NCBI GenBank assembly: GCA_963702575.1
Contig: CAVPCU010000002.1
Location: 1-64,000 of the forward strand
Direction of reading: 5' to 3'
DNA from: VRUE01 sp963702575
GTDB taxonomy: Bacteria > Actinomycetota > Thermoleophilia > Solirubrobacterales > 70-9
Length of the DNA: 64,000 nucleotides
This document shows, piece after piece, positions 16,005 to 22,846 of this stretch (the first letter of the stretch is position 1; the number at the start of each line of letters is the position of its first letter). The notes below the pieces were generated by a model that did no database searches, had not been told where the DNA came from, and saw nothing but the letters and a program-made list of their open reading frames with translations. Position numbers and translations under genes: made by a program.

Positions 16005-16685
16005 TCAGTCCTCCAGCAGGAAGTCGAATACCGCGTAGCCGACGAGGAGGAAGATCGAATCGTATAGCGCCAGCACTCCCAGCCAGGTGCCGAAGCGGTG
16101 GTAGCCGGGACCGCCCACGGCGAGCACCGGCTCCAGCGCGCCCGTCGCGGCGATCGAGAGCGGCACCGCCAGCGGCAGCAGGACGAGCGGCGCCAGCAAG
16201 TCGCGGGCGCGCGAGTTGACCGCCATCGAGGAGATCAGCGTGCCGGTCGCGGCGAGGCCGAGGTCGGCGAGGAGGAGCACCGCGGCGAGCGGCGGCAGCG
16301 CCGCCGCCGAGTCGAGGAAGAAGAGCGCGAAGACCGGCACGACGACCAGCTCGAGCGCCAGCAGGTAGACGAGCAGCGCCGCCGCCTTGGCGGCGAAGAG
16401 CGCGGTGCGGTCGATCGGCGCGAGGCGGATTGCGTCGAAGCCGCCCTCCTCGCGCTCGGCGACGAAGAGGCGGTTGATGCCGAGGATCGCGGCGAACAGC
16501 AGCGTCACCCAGAGCACGCCCGCCCCGAGGCTGCCGGGGAGGCTGGTGCGGTCGAGGCCGAAGCGGAAGATGACGAAGGTGGTGACGGCGAAGAGCGCCA
16601 TCGCCGGCAGCGACTGCAGGGTGCGCAGCTCGGCCCGCAGGTCCTTGCCGAGGATCGCCGCGAAGGCGACGCGAGTGGGGGTCAT
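16005..16685 (-). CDS. ccmB: heme exporter permease CcmB
   Basis: ATG 16685 overlaps the ccmA stop by four bases (ATGA). The 226-residue protein has six hydrophobic helices and the family landmarks LGKDLRAELRTLQSLPAM near the N-terminus, INRLFVAEREEGGFDAIRLA in the cytoplasmic coupling loop, and LSIAATGALEPVL. It is the membrane component of the CcmAB ABC transporter that powers heme-CcmE release in System I cytochrome c maturation. Normal length, no frame problems. Confidence 0.93.
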   Translation of the reverse strand: MTPTRVAFAAILGKDLRAELRTLQSLPAMALFAVTTFVIFRFGLDRTSLPGSLGAGVLWVTLLFAAILGINRLFVAEREEGGFDAIRLAPIDRTALFAAKAAALLVYLLALELVVVPVFALFFLDSAAALPPLAAVLLLADLGLAATGTLISSMAVNSRARDLLAPLVLLPLAVPLSIAATGALEPVLAVGGPGYHRFGTWLGVLALYDSIFLLVGYAVFDFLLED

Positions 16686-17341
16686 TCGGCACCCACCGCG
16701 GTCGTCGCCGTCCCGCCGACGGCGAGCTCCAGCACCTGGTCGACCTCGTCGCGGTAGCGCTCCGGGTCGTGGCTGACCAGCACGCGGGTGCGGCCGGGCG
16801 CCGCGCCGATCAGCCGTCCGACCAGCTCCCGCCCGTCGGCGTCGAGGTTGGAGTCGGGCTCGTCGAGCAGCAGAAGGTCGGGCTCGTGCAGGACGCAGCG
16901 GCAGGCGGCAATCCGCTGGCGCATGCCGGCGGAGAGCTCGGCGACCCGGTCCTCGCCGCGCCGCTTCATAGCGACCGCGGCGAGCAGCGAGTCGATCCGC
17001 GCCTCCGCCGCCTCGCCGGACAGCCCGTGCAGACGGGCGTGGAAGCGCAGGTTCTCGCGGCCGCTCAGGTCCCGGTAGAGGAGGGCGTCATGGCCGAGCA
17101 GGCCGATCCTTCCACGAACCTTCCAGGCATCGCGTGGCAGAGAGGCGCCGAATACACGCGCCTCGCCGCCGCTCGGCCGCAGCAGCGTGGCAAGGATCCG
17201 CAGCAGAGTGGTCTTACCGCTGCCGTTGGGACCCAGCACGAGCAGCGATTCGGCCTGCCCGAGCGAAACGTCGACGCCGGCCAGCGCCGGCCGTTCGCCG
17301 TAGTCCCGCCGCAAGCCGCGCAGCTCGATTGCCGCTGTCAT
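16682..17341 (-). CDS. ccmA: heme exporter ATP-binding protein CcmA
   Basis: ATG 17341 gives MTAAIELRGLRRDYGERPAL. The ATPase motifs are Walker A GPNGSGKTT, signature ELSAGMRQR, Walker B LLLLDEPDSNLD and the switch His in LVSHDPERY. The length of 219 residues is normal for CcmA, shorter than most ABC ATPases. A longer frame to 17377 exists, but this start matches the family. It is the first gene of the minus-strand run ccmA-B-C-D-hemA-hemC-cobA/hemD. The signature 'SAGMRQR' in place of LSGGQ is typical of CcmA. Confidence 0.93.
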   Translation of the reverse strand: MTAAIELRGLRRDYGERPALAGVDVSLGQAESLLVLGPNGSGKTTLLRILATLLRPSGGEARVFGASLPRDAWKVRGRIGLLGHDALLYRDLSGRENLRFHARLHGLSGEAAEARIDSLLAAVAMKRRGEDRVAELSAGMRQRIAACRCVLHEPDLLLLDEPDSNLDADGRELVGRLIGAAPGRTRVLVSHDPERYRDEVDQVLELAVGGTATTAVGAE

Positions 17342-17410
17342 CGGGCAGATTCTCCCGCGACTGGACGATTCACCCACCTATGGGGTGGCAAACCGTTCAG
17401 TCGGCAGTCG

Positions 17411-19006
17411 CTACCGGCGCTTGCGCAGGGTGCGGCCGCCGATCTTGAGCAGCGGCCCGGCGCCTTCGCGCAGCGCCTGCGTGCGGACCGCGCCCTTGCC
17501 GTAGAGGATCTTGGCCGAGGCGCGCACCGCCTCGCCCAGCGTGCGGTCGTAGGGGTGCCACCAGAAGTCGCGCGCCATCCCCGGCTCCCAGGCGTTCATC
17601 TTGATGTTGCTGCACTCGTAGAAGCCGAATTTGGAGTGCGAGCGGCCGACCCCGGAGTCCTTGACGCCGCCCCAGGCGCACTGGCAGGCGCCGTGGCTGA
17701 AGGAGTGGTCGTTGATCCAGACCATCCCGGATTCGATCCGCCGCGCGATCCGCTCGCCCTTCTGGCGGTCCTTGGTCCAGACCGAGGCGCCGAGGCCGAA
17801 CTCGGAGTCGTTGGCGAGGTCGATCGCCTCCTGCTCGCTGTCGACGACGACGATCGGCAGCACCGGGCCGAATACCTCCTCGCGCATGATCCGCATCCGG
17901 TGGGTGACCCCGGTCAGCACGGTCGGGGCGACGAACTTGCCCGGCAGGCCGGCGACCTCGGTCGGGCCGCCGCAGAGCTTGGTCGCGCCGGCGCCGACCG
18001 CGTCCTCGATCAGGTCGACGACGATCTCGTACTGGCCGTCGGAGGTCATCGGGCCGATCTCGGTCTCCCACTCGATCGAGTTGCCGAGCCGCAGCTTCTG
18101 CGCCTCGCGGGCGACGCCCTCGACGAAGCGGTCGGCGACCTCGCGCATTACGTAGACGCGCTCGATCCCCGAGCAGGTCTGGCCGGCGTTGGCGAAGCCG
18201 CCCCAGACGGCGCCGCTGATCGCGTTGTCGAGGTCGGCGTCGGCGCAGACGATCATCGGGTCCTTGCCGCCCAGCTCGAGCACCGAGCCCTTCAGCCGCT
18301 GGGCGCAGACCTCGCCGACCTTGCGGCCGACCTCGACCGAGCCGGTGAAGAAGACCTTGCCGACGCTCGAGCGGGCGAGCGCGTCGCCGACCGCACCGCC
18401 GCCGTGGACGACGCGGATCAGCCCCTCGGGCAGGCCGCCCTTCTCGAAGACGCGACGGATCGCCTCGCCCAGCAGCGGGGTCAGGCTGGCCGGCTTGAGG
18501 ACGACGCCGTTGCCGGCCATCAGCGCGATCGCGACCTCGCCGAAGGGGATCGACCAGGGGTAGTTCCAGGGCGCGATCACGCCGACGACGCCGATCGGCT
18601 CGTAGGAGAAGTGGGCTTTCTTGCTCAGCGTGAAGGCCTGGGACATGCGGACCTTCTCGTCGGCGAGGATCTTCGGCCCGGCCTTGGCGCACCAGTGCAG
18701 CGCGTCGACCGTCGGCAGCAGCTCCATCGTGTAGGCCTCGGCGCGCGGCTTGCCCTGCTCGGCGACCAGCAGCTCGGCGATCTCGTCGATCTCGTCGAGC
18801 AGCGCGTCGGCGGTGCGGCGCATGTAGCGGGCGCGGTCCTCGAGGCTCAGTTCGGCCCAGGCGGGCTGGATGCGGGCGACGTCGTCGACTACGGCCTGGA
18901 CCTGGTCGGGGGTGATGGTGGCGACGGAGCCGACGAGGTCTCCGGTGGCGGGGTTGAAGGACTCGAGCGTGGACTGGGTCACGGGGGGCTGCGTGGCGAT
19001 CTCCAT
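17411..19006 (-). CDS. NAD(P)-dependent aldehyde dehydrogenase
   Basis: ATG 19006 gives MEIATQPPVTQSTLESFNPA. The ALDH domain fills the protein: the oxyanion-hole Asn region VIAPWNYPWSIPFGE, cofactor loop GSVEVGRKVGEV, general-base Glu in VLELGGKDPMIVCA, catalytic Cys in NAGQTCSGIERVYV and the C-terminal SFSHGACQCAWGGVKDSGVG. At 531 residues it is slightly longer than usual, with a C-terminal basic extension (GGRTLRKRR). It resembles succinate-semialdehyde or betaine-aldehyde dehydrogenases, but the substrate cannot be fixed. It is divergent from rarA, and the intervening region carries repeat A copy 2. Confidence 0.9.
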   Translation of the reverse strand: MEIATQPPVTQSTLESFNPATGDLVGSVATITPDQVQAVVDDVARIQPAWAELSLEDRARYMRRTADALLDEIDEIAELLVAEQGKPRAEAYTMELLPTVDALHWCAKAGPKILADEKVRMSQAFTLSKKAHFSYEPIGVVGVIAPWNYPWSIPFGEVAIALMAGNGVVLKPASLTPLLGEAIRRVFEKGGLPEGLIRVVHGGGAVGDALARSSVGKVFFTGSVEVGRKVGEVCAQRLKGSVLELGGKDPMIVCADADLDNAISGAVWGGFANAGQTCSGIERVYVMREVADRFVEGVAREAQKLRLGNSIEWETEIGPMTSDGQYEIVVDLIEDAVGAGATKLCGGPTEVAGLPGKFVAPTVLTGVTHRMRIMREEVFGPVLPIVVVDSEQEAIDLANDSEFGLGASVWTKDRQKGERIARRIESGMVWINDHSFSHGACQCAWGGVKDSGVGRSHSKFGFYECSNIKMNAWEPGMARDFWWHPYDRTLGEAVRASAKILYGKGAVRTQALREGAGPLLKIGGRTLRKRR

Positions 19007-19031
19007 GGTTGGCGATTGTAGGTGGTGTTGG

Positions 19032-19172
19032 GGGGAGGCGGGGGAGGTCTTGGGAGTGCCCAGGTTCGCTTCGCCTGCGGCTTCGCTCACTATGTCGGAG
19101 CGGCTTCGCCGCAGGAATCTCTCGCCGGTGCGCCGCTTCGCGAGGCACTCCCAAGACCTCCCCCGCCTCCCT
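19032..19172. repeat. palindromic repeat A, copy 2 (between aldehyde dehydrogenase gene and rarA)
   Basis: A foldback element of about 141 bp with perfect arms of about 28 bases (left GGGAGGCGGGGGAGGTCTTG, continuing GGAGTGCC; the right arm is its complement). The interior is nearly the same as copy 1 at 10352-10484. Here it fills the divergent promoter region: 25 bases from one start codon and 15 from the other. On the minus strand it is open in frame with the same peptide (VPREAAHRREIPAAKPL) as in birA. Confidence 0.9.
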
Positions 19173-19186
19173 CATACTCAGCCGCA

Positions 19187-20428
19187 ATGGCCGACCGGCT
19201 GTTCGAAAGCGACGAAGACCCCCGCCTGGATCAGGTAGCTGCCGATGCGCCGCTGGCGGTTCGGATGCGGCCGCGGAATCTCGATGAGCTGGTTGGGCAG
19301 GAGCACATCCTTGGAGAGGGGTCCGCTCTCAGGGCCGCTATCGAAGGCGGCAAGCCGCATAGCTCGATCCTCTATGGGCCGCCCGGGTCGGGGAAGACGA
19401 CGTTGGCTCGGATTGCTGCTGCGGGGGCGGATGGGGCGTTTGAGGAGGAGTCGGCTGTCAATGCCGGGAAAGCCGAGATACGTAGCGTGATCGAGCGGGC
19501 GCGCGAGCGGCGCGGCGCCGGGCGGACGACGATTCTCTTCCTCGACGAGATCCATCGCTTCAACAAGGCCCAGCAGGACGCGCTGCTGCCCGCGGTCGAG
19601 GAGGGCCTGCTGACGCTGATCGGCGCGACCACCGAGAACCCCTACTTCGAGGTCAACTCGGCGCTGCTCTCGCGCTGCCAGATCTACGAGCTGCGCCCGC
19701 TCGCCGGCGAGCAGGTGGAGGAGATCCTGCGGCGGGCGCTCGCCGACCCCGAGCGCGGCCTCGCCGATCCCCCGCCGGTCGCCGAGGAGGCCCTGGCGAT
19801 GCTCGCGCACCGCTCCGGCGGCGACGCGCGGGTCGCGCTCTCCGGGTTGGAGCGGGCGGTCGCCCGCGCATCCGAGATCGACCACACTGGAGGTGGGTCG
19901 AAGTCGGTTGCGATCGACGTTGCCGCAGTCGAGGACGCCCTGCAGCGCAAGGCGCTCGAATACGACCGCCAGGGCGACCGCCACTACGACTTCGTCTCGG
20001 CCTGGATCAAGGCGACGCGCGGCTCGGACGTCGACGCCTCGCTCTACTACCTGGCGGTGATGCTGGAGGGCGGCGAGGACCCGCGCTTCATCGCCCGCCG
20101 GATGGTCATCCTCGCCTCCGAGGACGTCGGCAACGCCGACCCGCAGGCGCTGCTCGTCGCCGACGCCGCGGCCCGCGCCGTCGACCGCGTCGGCCTGCCC
20201 GAGTGCGCGCTCAACCTCGCCCAGGCCGCCGTCTACCTGGCCCTGGCGCCGAAGTCGAGGGCCTCATACGAGGCGCTTGCCAAGGCCCGCGCCGAGGTCG
20301 GCGAGAAAGGCGCCGCGCTGCAACCGGCGCTAGAGGACCTGACCTTCTACGAGCCCTCCGGCCGCGGCTTCGAGGCCGAGCTGGCGGGTCGCCTCGAGGC
20401 GCTGCGCAAAAGGCTTCGCAAGGGTTAG
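19187..20428 (+). CDS. rarA: replication-associated recombination protein A (MgsA/RarA AAA+ ATPase)
   Basis: ATG 19187 gives MADRLFESDEDPRLDQVAAD. AAA+ motifs are Walker A YGPPGSGKTTLARIA, Walker B ILFLDEIHRFNKAQQDALLP, sensor 1 LIGATTENPYFEVNSALLSR, and sensor 2 near SGGDARVALSGLE. The C-terminal tetramerisation domain has ALQRKALEYDRQGDRHYDFV, SAWIKATRGSDVDASLYYLA and MVILASEDVGNADPQALLVA. At 413 residues it is normal for RarA, which acts at stalled replication forks and is related to clamp-loader subunits. Residues about 227-242 (ASEIDHTGGGSKSVAI) correspond to palindromic element C copy 2, an in-frame addition in the lid domain linker. Otherwise intact. Confidence 0.93.
   Translation: MADRLFESDEDPRLDQVAADAPLAVRMRPRNLDELVGQEHILGEGSALRAAIEGGKPHSSILYGPPGSGKTTLARIAAAGADGAFEEESAVNAGKAEIRSVIERARERRGAGRTTILFLDEIHRFNKAQQDALLPAVEEGLLTLIGATTENPYFEVNSALLSRCQIYELRPLAGEQVEEILRRALADPERGLADPPPVAEEALAMLAHRSGGDARVALSGLERAVARASEIDHTGGGSKSVAIDVAAVEDALQRKALEYDRQGDRHYDFVSAWIKATRGSDVDASLYYLAVMLEGGEDPRFIARRMVILASEDVGNADPQALLVADAAARAVDRVGLPECALNLAQAAVYLALAPKSRASYEALAKARAEVGEKGAALQPALEDLTFYEPSGRGFEAELAGRLEALRKRLRKG
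19866..19913. repeat. palindromic element C, copy 2 (inside rarA)
   Basis: This 48-bp unit begins GCGCATCCGAGATCGACC, is related to the intergenic element at 12639-12686, and keeps partial arm pairing (TCCGA/TCGG and CGACCACAC/GTGGGTCG). It is read in frame within rarA and contributes about 16 residues between the sensor 2 helix region and the VAAVEDALQRKAL segment. Mismatches between the two copies are concentrated in the loop. Confidence 0.65.
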
Positions 20429-20638
20429 TTGCGGGCGCAACTTCCCCGCGGACGTCGTGTTTCATAGGGCGGCTTTCCAAGCTAGAGCCAGGGAGAGCCG
20501 ATATACCGGCCGGAGGCCTGGACTGGGGGTCTCCGGCCGGGATCAGAAATGGGGAGGCAGGGGGAGCTCGACGACCGCGCATTGCACTGCCGCGGTCGTC
20601 GAGCTGTGGACGTGCCGTCCTCCTCTAAGGTCCAACGC
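20429..20638. other. intergenic region with three hairpins (rarA to DUF1385 gene)
   Basis: The 210 bases hold GTTGCG/CGCAAC directly at the rarA stop, CCGGCCGGAG/CTCCGGCCGG at about 20507-20540 with a 14-base loop, and a perfect 15-base-arm palindrome AGCTCGACGACCGCG (20565-20579) with its complement at 20591-20605. The last ends 33 bases before the next start codon. None is followed by a T-run, so they are not canonical terminators in the plus direction. Confidence 0.6.
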
Positions 20639-21460
20639 ATGTCCGAGAAGCTGCGACTGGGTGGGATGGCGCTTCGCAACGGCTTGCTGATCCACGGGCC
20701 GACGCACTGGGCTGCCGCCGTGCGCGCTCCGGACGGCGAGGTCGTCGTCGCCTCCGAGCGCAAGCCGGAGTTGGCGCCGAAGCTCGCGGCGCGGCTGCCC
20801 GGATTGCGGGGGCCGCTGAAACTGGCCGAGGCGATGGCGGTGCTGCCGCTGGTGCGCCGGCGGCTGCCGGCGGCGCGGCTGCCCTTCGAGGACTGGCGCG
20901 TGATCGCCGCGATCGGGACGACGCTGGTCGCGACCGCGGCGCTGCGGCGCCGACTGTCGAGCTCGGCGCTGCGCGAGGGCCTCGTGCAGGCGCTTGGCGC
21001 CGTCCCCGCCGTGGTCGCCCTCAGCGACCGCGACCTCGCCGCCTACCACGGCGTCGAGCACAAGGCGATCGCCGCCTACGAGCAGGGGATCGAGGATCCC
21101 GCGACCGTGCCCAAGGAGCACGACCGCTGCGGCTCCAACCTGGTCGCGCCGATGATGCTGCTCTCCGCCGGCGGCACGGTCGTGCTCGAGCGGCTGGTCG
21201 AGCGGCCGAGCCCGCTGGCCCGCGCCGCGGTCGGCCTCGGCGGCGCCTCGCTCGCGGTCGAGATGTTCGCCTGGAGCGACCGCCACCACGGCGACCCTTT
21301 GGCCGAGGCCTTCCACACGCCCGGCCGCGAGATCCAGCGCCGCCTCGCCACCAAGGAGCCGACGCCCGAGCAGATGCAGGTCGGCATCGCCGCCCTGGCC
21401 GAGATCCTCCGGGTAGAGCGGCCGGTGGACGGCGAGTACGAGCCGCCGCTCGCTACGTAG
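20639..21460 (+). CDS. DUF1385 family protein
   Basis: ATG 20639 gives MSEKLRLGGMALRNGLLIHG, matching the N-terminal signature of DUF1385 (predicted metal-dependent membrane-associated enzymes). Further family features are the YHGVEHKAIAAYE motif (residues ~140-152), DRCGSNLVAPMMLLS and hydrophobic stretches around residues 100-120 and 175-215. The HxxEHK histidines and Glu are the likely metal ligands. At 273 residues it is close to usual length. The family is common in actinobacteria and Gram-positives; its reaction is not established. It begins a plus-strand run with the epimerase and two more genes. Confidence 0.85.
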   Translation: MSEKLRLGGMALRNGLLIHGPTHWAAAVRAPDGEVVVASERKPELAPKLAARLPGLRGPLKLAEAMAVLPLVRRRLPAARLPFEDWRVIAAIGTTLVATAALRRRLSSSALREGLVQALGAVPAVVALSDRDLAAYHGVEHKAIAAYEQGIEDPATVPKEHDRCGSNLVAPMMLLSAGGTVVLERLVERPSPLARAAVGLGGASLAVEMFAWSDRHHGDPLAEAFHTPGREIQRRLATKEPTPEQMQVGIAALAEILRVERPVDGEYEPPLAT

Positions 21461-21470
21461 ACTGCCGCCG

Positions 21471-21878
21471 ATGTTCGGAAGGATCGATCACGTCGGCGTT
21501 GCGGTCGGGGACATCGACGCCGCGCTCGGCCTCTACGAGAAGAGCTTCGAGATGGAGCTGGCGCACCGCGAGACGGTCGAGTCGCAGGGGGTCGAGGCGG
21601 TCCTGCTCGACGTCGGCGACGGGCACGTCGAGCTGCTGCGGCCGCTCGGCCCGGACACCGCGGTCGGCAAGTTCCTCGCCCGCAAGGGCCCCGGCCTGCA
21701 CCACGTCGCCTACGCGGTCGAGGACATCGACGCGACGCTGGCCAGCCTCGCCGAGGCCGGCCTCGAGCTGATCGACGCCGAGCCGCGCACGGGAATCCGC
21801 CAGAGCCGCGTCGCCTTCCTGCACCCGCGCTCGACCGGCGGCGTGCTGACCGAGATCGTCGAACCGGGAGGACACTGA
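21471..21878 (+). CDS. mce: methylmalonyl-CoA epimerase
   Basis: ATG 21471. The 135-residue VOC-fold protein contains RIDHVGVAVGDIDAALGLYE, GKFLARKGPGLHHVAYAVED and a C-terminal LTEIVEPGGH. Metal-binding His residues (DHVGVAV and LHHVAY) and the final Glu are in the expected places. It interconverts (S)- and (R)-methylmalonyl-CoA in propionate metabolism. No mutase genes lie next to it here, so assignment rests on the protein. Its TGA overlaps the ATG of the next gene by one base. Confidence 0.88.
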   Translation: MFGRIDHVGVAVGDIDAALGLYEKSFEMELAHRETVESQGVEAVLLDVGDGHVELLRPLGPDTAVGKFLARKGPGLHHVAYAVEDIDATLASLAEAGLELIDAEPRTGIRQSRVAFLHPRSTGGVLTEIVEPGGH

Positions 21879-22105
21879 TGGCGGACGCGCAGCGGGTGGA
21901 GATCGGCTTCGAGGGCGGCCAGGTCGTCTCGGTGCGGCTCCGCGACAACGAGCTGAAGGACCTGCGCAAGCAGGTCGAGAAGGGCGGCTGGTACGACGTC
22001 AAGACCGAGGACGGCGTCCTCGCGGTCTACGTCGGCAAGGTCGCCTTCCTGCGGATCGACTCGGGCGAGCACCGCGTCGGGTTCTCACTCGGCGATCCGG
22101 ACTGA
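21878..22105 (+). CDS. small conserved hypothetical protein, 75 aa
   Basis: Starts at ATG 21878 overlapping the epimerase stop and ends overlapping the start of the methyltransferase gene, so it belongs to a tightly coupled operon. The sequence (VEIGFEGGQVVSVRLRDNEL, KGGWYDVKTEDGVLAVYVGK) suggests a small all-beta domain of two repeated hairpins. No known family is recognised. Soluble, acidic, no signal peptide. Confidence 0.8.
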   Translation: MADAQRVEIGFEGGQVVSVRLRDNELKDLRKQVEKGGWYDVKTEDGVLAVYVGKVAFLRIDSGEHRVGFSLGDPD

Positions 22106-22746
22106 TGCGCGCGCGGAGCCTGGCCCTCGTCGCCGGCGCCGCCACCTTCGCCGCCGCGCTTTGGTGGCGGAAGAACCCGTCGGCGTGCCCGTACGGGCAG
22201 CGGTTCTGGGTCGAAGCGCCGCACCCGGTCATCACCCGCGACCGGCTGCGCGAGGTGCTGCGCCCCGAGCCGGGGGAGCGCGTCCTCGAGATCGGCCCCG
22301 GCACCGGCTACTACACCCTCGACATGGCCGAGTGGGTCGCCGGCTTGACTCCCGGCAGCGCCGACCCCGGCAAGGGCGGCTCGGTCGAGATCTTCGACCT
22401 CCAGCAGGACTTCCTCGACCACGTGATGCGCCGCGCCGCCGAGCGCGGCCTGGCCAACGTCGTCCCGACCCGGGGCGACGCCACCGCGCTGCCCTACGAG
22501 GACGACTCGATCGACGCCGTAGCGCTGACCGCGGTCCTCGGCGAGATCCCCGACCCGGTCGCCGCCCTGCGCGAGATCGCCCGCGTCCTGCGGCCGTCCG
22601 GCCGCCTCGTCGTCGGCGAGCTCTTCGGCGACCCCCACTTCACCACCCTTGCCGCGCTGAAGCGCGAGGCCACCGAAGCCGGCCTCGCCTACGAGGAGTG
22701 CTCCGGCAACCCGCTCGCCTACTTCGCCCGCCTCACGCCTCGCTGA
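22105..22746 (+). CDS. SAM-dependent methyltransferase with N-terminal membrane anchor
   Basis: ATG 22105. Residues 1-20 form a hydrophobic anchor (SLALVAGAATFAAALWW). The class I fold follows: motif I VLEIGPGTGYYTLDMAEW, motif II region VEIFDLQQDFLDHVM, RGDATALPYEDDSIDAVALT and IARVLRPSGRLVVGELFGDP. The segment GLTPGSADPGKGGS between the first two motifs looks longer than in common homologues. It resembles UbiE/Methyltransf_11 enzymes; substrate unknown. The TGA stop lies in the left arm of a strong hairpin that probably ends the operon. Confidence 0.85.
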   Translation: MRARSLALVAGAATFAAALWWRKNPSACPYGQRFWVEAPHPVITRDRLREVLRPEPGERVLEIGPGTGYYTLDMAEWVAGLTPGSADPGKGGSVEIFDLQQDFLDHVMRRAAERGLANVVPTRGDATALPYEDDSIDAVALTAVLGEIPDPVAALREIARVLRPSGRLVVGELFGDPHFTTLAALKREATEAGLAYEECSGNPLAYFARLTPR

Positions 22747-22790
22747 CTTTGTCTTTATTGCCGGATACCGACCACAAAGACAAAGTCAGC
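22742..22790. terminator. 15-bp perfect hairpin at the end of the methyltransferase gene
   Basis: Arms GCTGACTTTGTCTTT and AAAGACAAAGTCAGC flank a 19-base loop. The left arm contains the stop codon of the plus-strand gene. The hairpin lies between convergent genes and the T-rich arm could assist termination. Its size (15-19-15) is almost that of the coding palindrome in cobA-hemD (15-20-15), so it may instead belong to the same class of element. Confidence 0.6.
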
Positions 22791-22800
22791 GGGCGAAGGT

Positions 22801-22835
22801 GCGCCGGGGCGAATAGGGAGGTCTCGCCCCGGCGC
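22801..22835. terminator. GC-rich hairpin terminator between convergent genes
   Basis: GCGCCGGGGCGA and its exact complement TCGCCCCGGCGC flank an 11-base loop. It sits 12 bases beyond the stop of the minus-strand secreted protein gene and is positioned to end transcription from both sides. There is no T-run, as is usual in high-GC actinobacteria. Confidence 0.65.
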
Positions 22836-22846
22836 GTGCCTGACCG

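Noticed and set aside
16769..19021. 750-residue plus-strand open frame
   Set aside because: Antisense to ccmA and an aldehyde dehydrogenase with complete motifs; repetitive Arg/Gly/Asp/Leu composition, no recognisable protein features.
10352..19172. CRISPR array formed by the repeated sequences
   Set aside because: The two copies are 8.5 kb apart, foldback in structure, and not in a regularly spaced array; no cas gene is present.
20428..20441. Factor-independent terminator directly at the rarA stop
   Set aside because: The stem is only 6 bases with a 2-base loop and no T-run, so it is too weak to call separately; it is mentioned with the intergenic region.
22105..22746. Extra loop GLTPGSADPGKGGS in the methyltransferase as another palindromic insert
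   Set aside because: The DNA is not palindromic and has no copy in the window; ordinary loop variation is sufficient.
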